DNA of 64,000 nucleotides from Aphanomyces cochlioides (Eukaryota; Oomycota; Saprolegniomycetes; Saprolegniales; Verrucalvaceae): NCBI GenBank assembly GCA_019828595.1, contig JAHQRK010000027.1, positions 682,001 to 746,000 of the forward strand, read 5' to 3'. Shown piece by piece: positions 61,073 to 64,000 of this stretch (position 1 is its first letter; each line of letters starts with the position of its first letter). The notes under the pieces were generated by a model. It saw only the letters and a program-made list of their open reading frames with translations, ran no database searches and was not told where the DNA came from. The position numbers and the translations under genes were made by a program.

Positions 61073-64000
61073 CTAGACGTCCACTTCTTTCTTCTTCTTC
61101 TTGGTCGTCTTTGTCTTGGATTTGTATGTCTCCTTGGACGAAGCAACGACGTCGTGACCCAACAATTTGGACACTTCCAGACCGGCGGTGAACGCGCTGT
61201 TGAACATCATGCGCTGTTGGAACGCAGAAATGAAAGGCAAGAACATTGCGACGATGAGGATCGGTCCAAAGATGATCCACCCGACGACTGTGTCAAAGAA
61301 CATGGCCACTTTGATCATGACAATGTGATCGTGCTTGTTGCGGCAAATCGACACTTGTAGGAACCAGTAGAGTAACAAGGCGATGATCATCGAGATTTCA
61401 ACGAGGTCACTCAAAGACAAGTAGAGCATTGCGGCGATGACGACGATCAGGATTACAACCGCAATATTAAACTTGAGTTTGCGCAGTTGCCGTTGCTTCA
61501 GCGTCATTTTCTTGGTCACCCGGCTTGCAACGTAGCTCACGCAAGCCATGAGTAGAATCACGACAAAGATAGCTCCAGCGAGAATGAGAGGCTTCAGTTT
61601 GCTTCCTCCCGCCACTGTCTTGTGGACGTCCTTGTAGAATAAACGATACATGAGCTGCAAGTAAATGCCAAAGGCCAGGAGGAGGAAGCGCGTCTTGCGG
61701 ACAAATGTGACGAAACGAGAAAAGCCCGTGGAATGCTCCATGAACTCGAGCTCGTTCATCCACCAGCCGTACCAACTCTCAGCAGAATCGTTCTTGGTCT
61801 TGAGCCAATGCTGCCAGTCTCTGTAGTCAGCGATGACCTTGTCCCAGTCAAACCCGCTTGGATTAAAGAAGAAAGGAGCCCAAAGCCACGTGGCAGCAAT
61901 GAGCCAGAGAGAATAACTCATAATGCCGTAGTTTTGGTTCGTCGGGAGGATGCACTGCTGGTACCAATTGGCGTAACATCTCGCTTCCCATTCGTACGGG
62001 AGTGGTTCTTGGCCGTTGTAGAATTTAACATCGATTTGCCACGAGCAATTACACCACGAGAATGTGCCATAGGCAGCGTACAAGCAAAGCAAGAAGACGA
62101 GTTCCACACCGCGGTAGAAATGGCTAAAAGCATAAAATCGGTACAATTCCGCGAACTTTTCATGCTTGATGGTGAAACCACGGCCGGTGGCACGGTACTT
62201 GGCACCACCGTGGATGAGAGTTCTGTCGAAGTAGTGCATACGAGTGCCCATTTGGAACGTAAAGAACAGAGGACCGAGGCTCAAAACGTTCCAGAACAAA
62301 AATGTGATCCCATGACGGAAGCCACTTTCCACACCGACAACGCCAATAACAGGAACGACCAGCAGGAAACCAAATTGCAACGCCCACGACGTGTTGAGAA
62401 CGCCACTGATACCAAGGTTGCCGAGTTGCAAGTAGTAGGCGTCGAGACCACTGAGGGCGAAGTACATCTTGCCGTAAATGAAGAAGTACACGCCAAAGAC
62501 TGTCATCGTCTGAGTGAAATACCAGCCCAAGTTACCATAGAACCAAGATTGCAAGCGGAACAAATCCAAACGGTTGGCCATACGCATCACATCACGAGAA
62601 GTCACGCATTCACCAGCACCCGACGACAACTTAGCTTCGAACAAAGCCAGTTGTTGCATACCGACATCACGACCTTTGCCGACTTGGATAAATTCTTCAT
62701 GGGAAACATTACCGCCGCGCAACGTTGTATTAAAACCGGCGAAAATATCTTCAGACAAGTTGATACCACGAGAGGCCTTCGCTGTACCACCAGTGCCCAT
62801 TGCAAACAATTTGTCGAAAATATCGGGGTGACCATAGTGCTGACGGACATAGTTGTATGCGAGCATACGTTGACCCAACGACACAAACGACAATTCTTGA
62901 ATTTGCATGAAGTTGGCCAAGTTGGACACGGCGCCCGTGAAGACATATTCACGGAAACCAATAATAGTCAGGGGACTCTTGGCGTGCTGGGGACGATCGA
63001 CAGTTGCCAACAAGTTGGGCATCTTCAGACATTCTTCGAGATAACCATCCTGGTTCATATCAATACATTGAATCAATTCCCCTCGGGAGAAAATGACAGC
63101 ATGATTTTGATTTTCAGGCTTGCCTTCACCAATAATTGGATCACCTGGCAATTCCACACGGTACACTTCCACAATCTTGTCGTTACTCGAGCGGACCAAA
63201 CACGAGAAATACTTTGGTGGACCTTCCTTCATCTTCTTGGGTCCATCGACATACGCAACGCGCAAAGATGGGTGCTTTTTCAACAAATATTCGATATCAA
63301 ACGCCTGTTGTTTTTCTTCGTCCCGCTGTCTGCCGTAGATTTGGCACGTTACGACGTAGTTAAATTTAAGCGTGACCATTTCATCGAGTTCCTTCGTTCC
63401 ATTGTCAGGCATGGGCTCATTATTGCCTAACTCCAACCAGTACAAGAACTTGATAGCTTCTTCGTTGTACATCATGCCACGAATGGTACGAGCGAGAGTT
63501 TGACCTCGGTACGAGGCCCACAATTGAACTTCTTCTGGCACTTTTGAAATTGCTTCTTTTTCGTCCTTGCAATCCACACGCTCCAGAAAATGTTCCCACT
63601 CGTCTGGGTAAATTGTCTGCAAATAATAGAGTAACTTGATGCTGTCGTCGTTGGCTTCCGTCAATTCTTTAATGGAGTAGAGGACGATTTCATTGTAGTA
63701 AGGCGTCGAAATCGACAAGGAGTGCATTCGTTTCAAAGATTGCGCGTGGGGCATTTCCATGAAAAGCGAATTCGTGAAGAATCGAAGACGGCGTTGGCCT
63801 TCTTGTGACCGCGGTTCAGCGTCAAAGTTGTCTACAGTAAGAAGTTGATATGCACGAGAAACAATCGACACGGAATGGGGATCTTGGACAAACTTTCGCA
63901 ATTGAGTTGATGCATATTGTTGCGACGATTCTGGTGCGATGAAGAAAGAATTTGGCTTCATGGGCATGTCATTGAGAAGCTGAGCAAGAGCTTCTTGTTT
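61073..64000 (-). CDS. 1,3-beta-glucan synthase, C-terminal part (5' end outside window)
   Basis: 976 codons are visible and the frame stays open to the window edge, so the N-terminus is missing; the ATG near 63967 is internal. The glucan synthase domain (FKS/callose type) is complete: PYYNEIVLYSI, ASYRGQTLARTIRGMMYNEE, the QIYGRQ segment and QNHAVIFSRGE, then HYGHPDIFD, NLSEDIFAGFNTTLRGG and QVGKGRDVGMQQL. About ten membrane segments follow and the protein ends in a lysine-rich tail. The enzyme makes beta-1,3-glucan, the main oomycete wall polymer and storage-type glucan, at the plasma membrane from UDP-glucose. The visible part is a single exon. Confidence 0.96.
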   Translation of the reverse strand, partial: KQEALAQLLNDMPMKPNSFFIAPESSQQYASTQLRKFVQDPHSVSIVSRAYQLLTVDNFDAEPRSQEGQRRLRFFTNSLFMEMPHAQSLKRMHSLSISTPYYNEIVLYSIKELTEANDDSIKLLYYLQTIYPDEWEHFLERVDCKDEKEAISKVPEEVQLWASYRGQTLARTIRGMMYNEEAIKFLYWLELGNNEPMPDNGTKELDEMVTLKFNYVVTCQIYGRQRDEEKQQAFDIEYLLKKHPSLRVAYVDGPKKMKEGPPKYFSCLVRSSNDKIVEVYRVELPGDPIIGEGKPENQNHAVIFSRGELIQCIDMNQDGYLEECLKMPNLLATVDRPQHAKSPLTIIGFREYVFTGAVSNLANFMQIQELSFVSLGQRMLAYNYVRQHYGHPDIFDKLFAMGTGGTAKASRGINLSEDIFAGFNTTLRGGNVSHEEFIQVGKGRDVGMQQLALFEAKLSSGAGECVTSRDVMRMANRLDLFRLQSWFYGNLGWYFTQTMTVFGVYFFIYGKMYFALSGLDAYYLQLGNLGISGVLNTSWALQFGFLLVVPVIGVVGVESGFRHGITFLFWNVLSLGPLFFTFQMGTRMHYFDRTLIHGGAKYRATGRGFTIKHEKFAELYRFYAFSHFYRGVELVFLLCLYAAYGTFSWCNCSWQIDVKFYNGQEPLPYEWEARCYANWYQQCILPTNQNYGIMSYSLWLIAATWLWAPFFFNPSGFDWDKVIADYRDWQHWLKTKNDSAESWYGWWMNELEFMEHSTGFSRFVTFVRKTRFLLLAFGIYLQLMYRLFYKDVHKTVAGGSKLKPLILAGAIFVVILLMACVSYVASRVTKKMTLKQRQLRKLKFNIAVVILIVVIAAMLYLSLSDLVEISMIIALLLYWFLQVSICRNKHDHIVMIKVAMFFDTVVGWIIFGPILIVAMFLPFISAFQQRMMFNSAFTAGLEVSKLLGHDVVASSKETYKSKTKTTKKKKKEVDV

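Noticed and set aside
61733..63430. 565-codon plus-strand frame over the glucan synthase
   Set aside because: It is an antisense shadow created by codon bias; the minus strand has all the glucan synthase motifs.

Overview
This window comes from a nuclear genome, most likely a saprolegnian oomycete (water mould). The evidence is densely packed genes with very short GT-AG introns (about 36-75 nt), a 1,3-beta-glucan synthase, FYVE and ankyrin proteins, a tandem pair of bZIP-like oomycete proteins, and a Crinkler-type effector. I rebuilt exon structures by hand. Most host genes close into exact multiples of three with conserved motifs restored across the splice joins.

Host genes, left flank (1-6309): an unrecognised minus-strand gene cut by the window edge, divergent from NEMF/Rqc2 (ribosome quality control), then a MINDY-3-like deubiquitinase converging on NEMF. 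Host genes, right flank (33576-64000): a FYVE/DUSP-like protein, DNA polymerase lambda, a probable decayed coiled-coil/membrane gene, two ankyrin genes built almost entirely of one-repeat exons, poly(A) polymerase, FAM32A, a broken Tc1 transposon, two paralogous bZIP-like genes of identical reconstructed length, the oligosaccharyltransferase subunit STT3, and the C-terminal part of a glucan synthase.

The middle (6724-33118) is a set of nested mobile elements. A small Harbinger-like MITE was entered by a Ty3/gypsy retrotransposon (7051-32872; 202-bp LTRs differing at two positions; 5-bp target duplication GATGA). That retrotransposon was in turn entered by an 18.6-kb virus-like element (12366-30978; terminal inverted repeats of about 487 bp; 5-bp target duplication CGCCT).

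The 18.6-kb element is a Polinton-like virus (PLV) provirus. It carries a DD35E retroviral-type integrase (C-terminus frameshifted), an SF3/D5-type helicase, a very compact family-B-like DNA polymerase, a GIY-YIG endonuclease, and a virion set: major and minor capsid proteins, packaging ATPase, adenain-like protease, a fibre with a C-terminal S74-type chaperone, and a small amphipathic core-like protein. Between this set and the right repeat sits a less AT-rich segment with a zinc-ribbon gene and a 587-residue Crinkler (CRN) protein with a P-loop NTPase and a nuclease-like tail. An oomycete effector carried as cargo by an endogenous PLV is the most unusual feature of the window.
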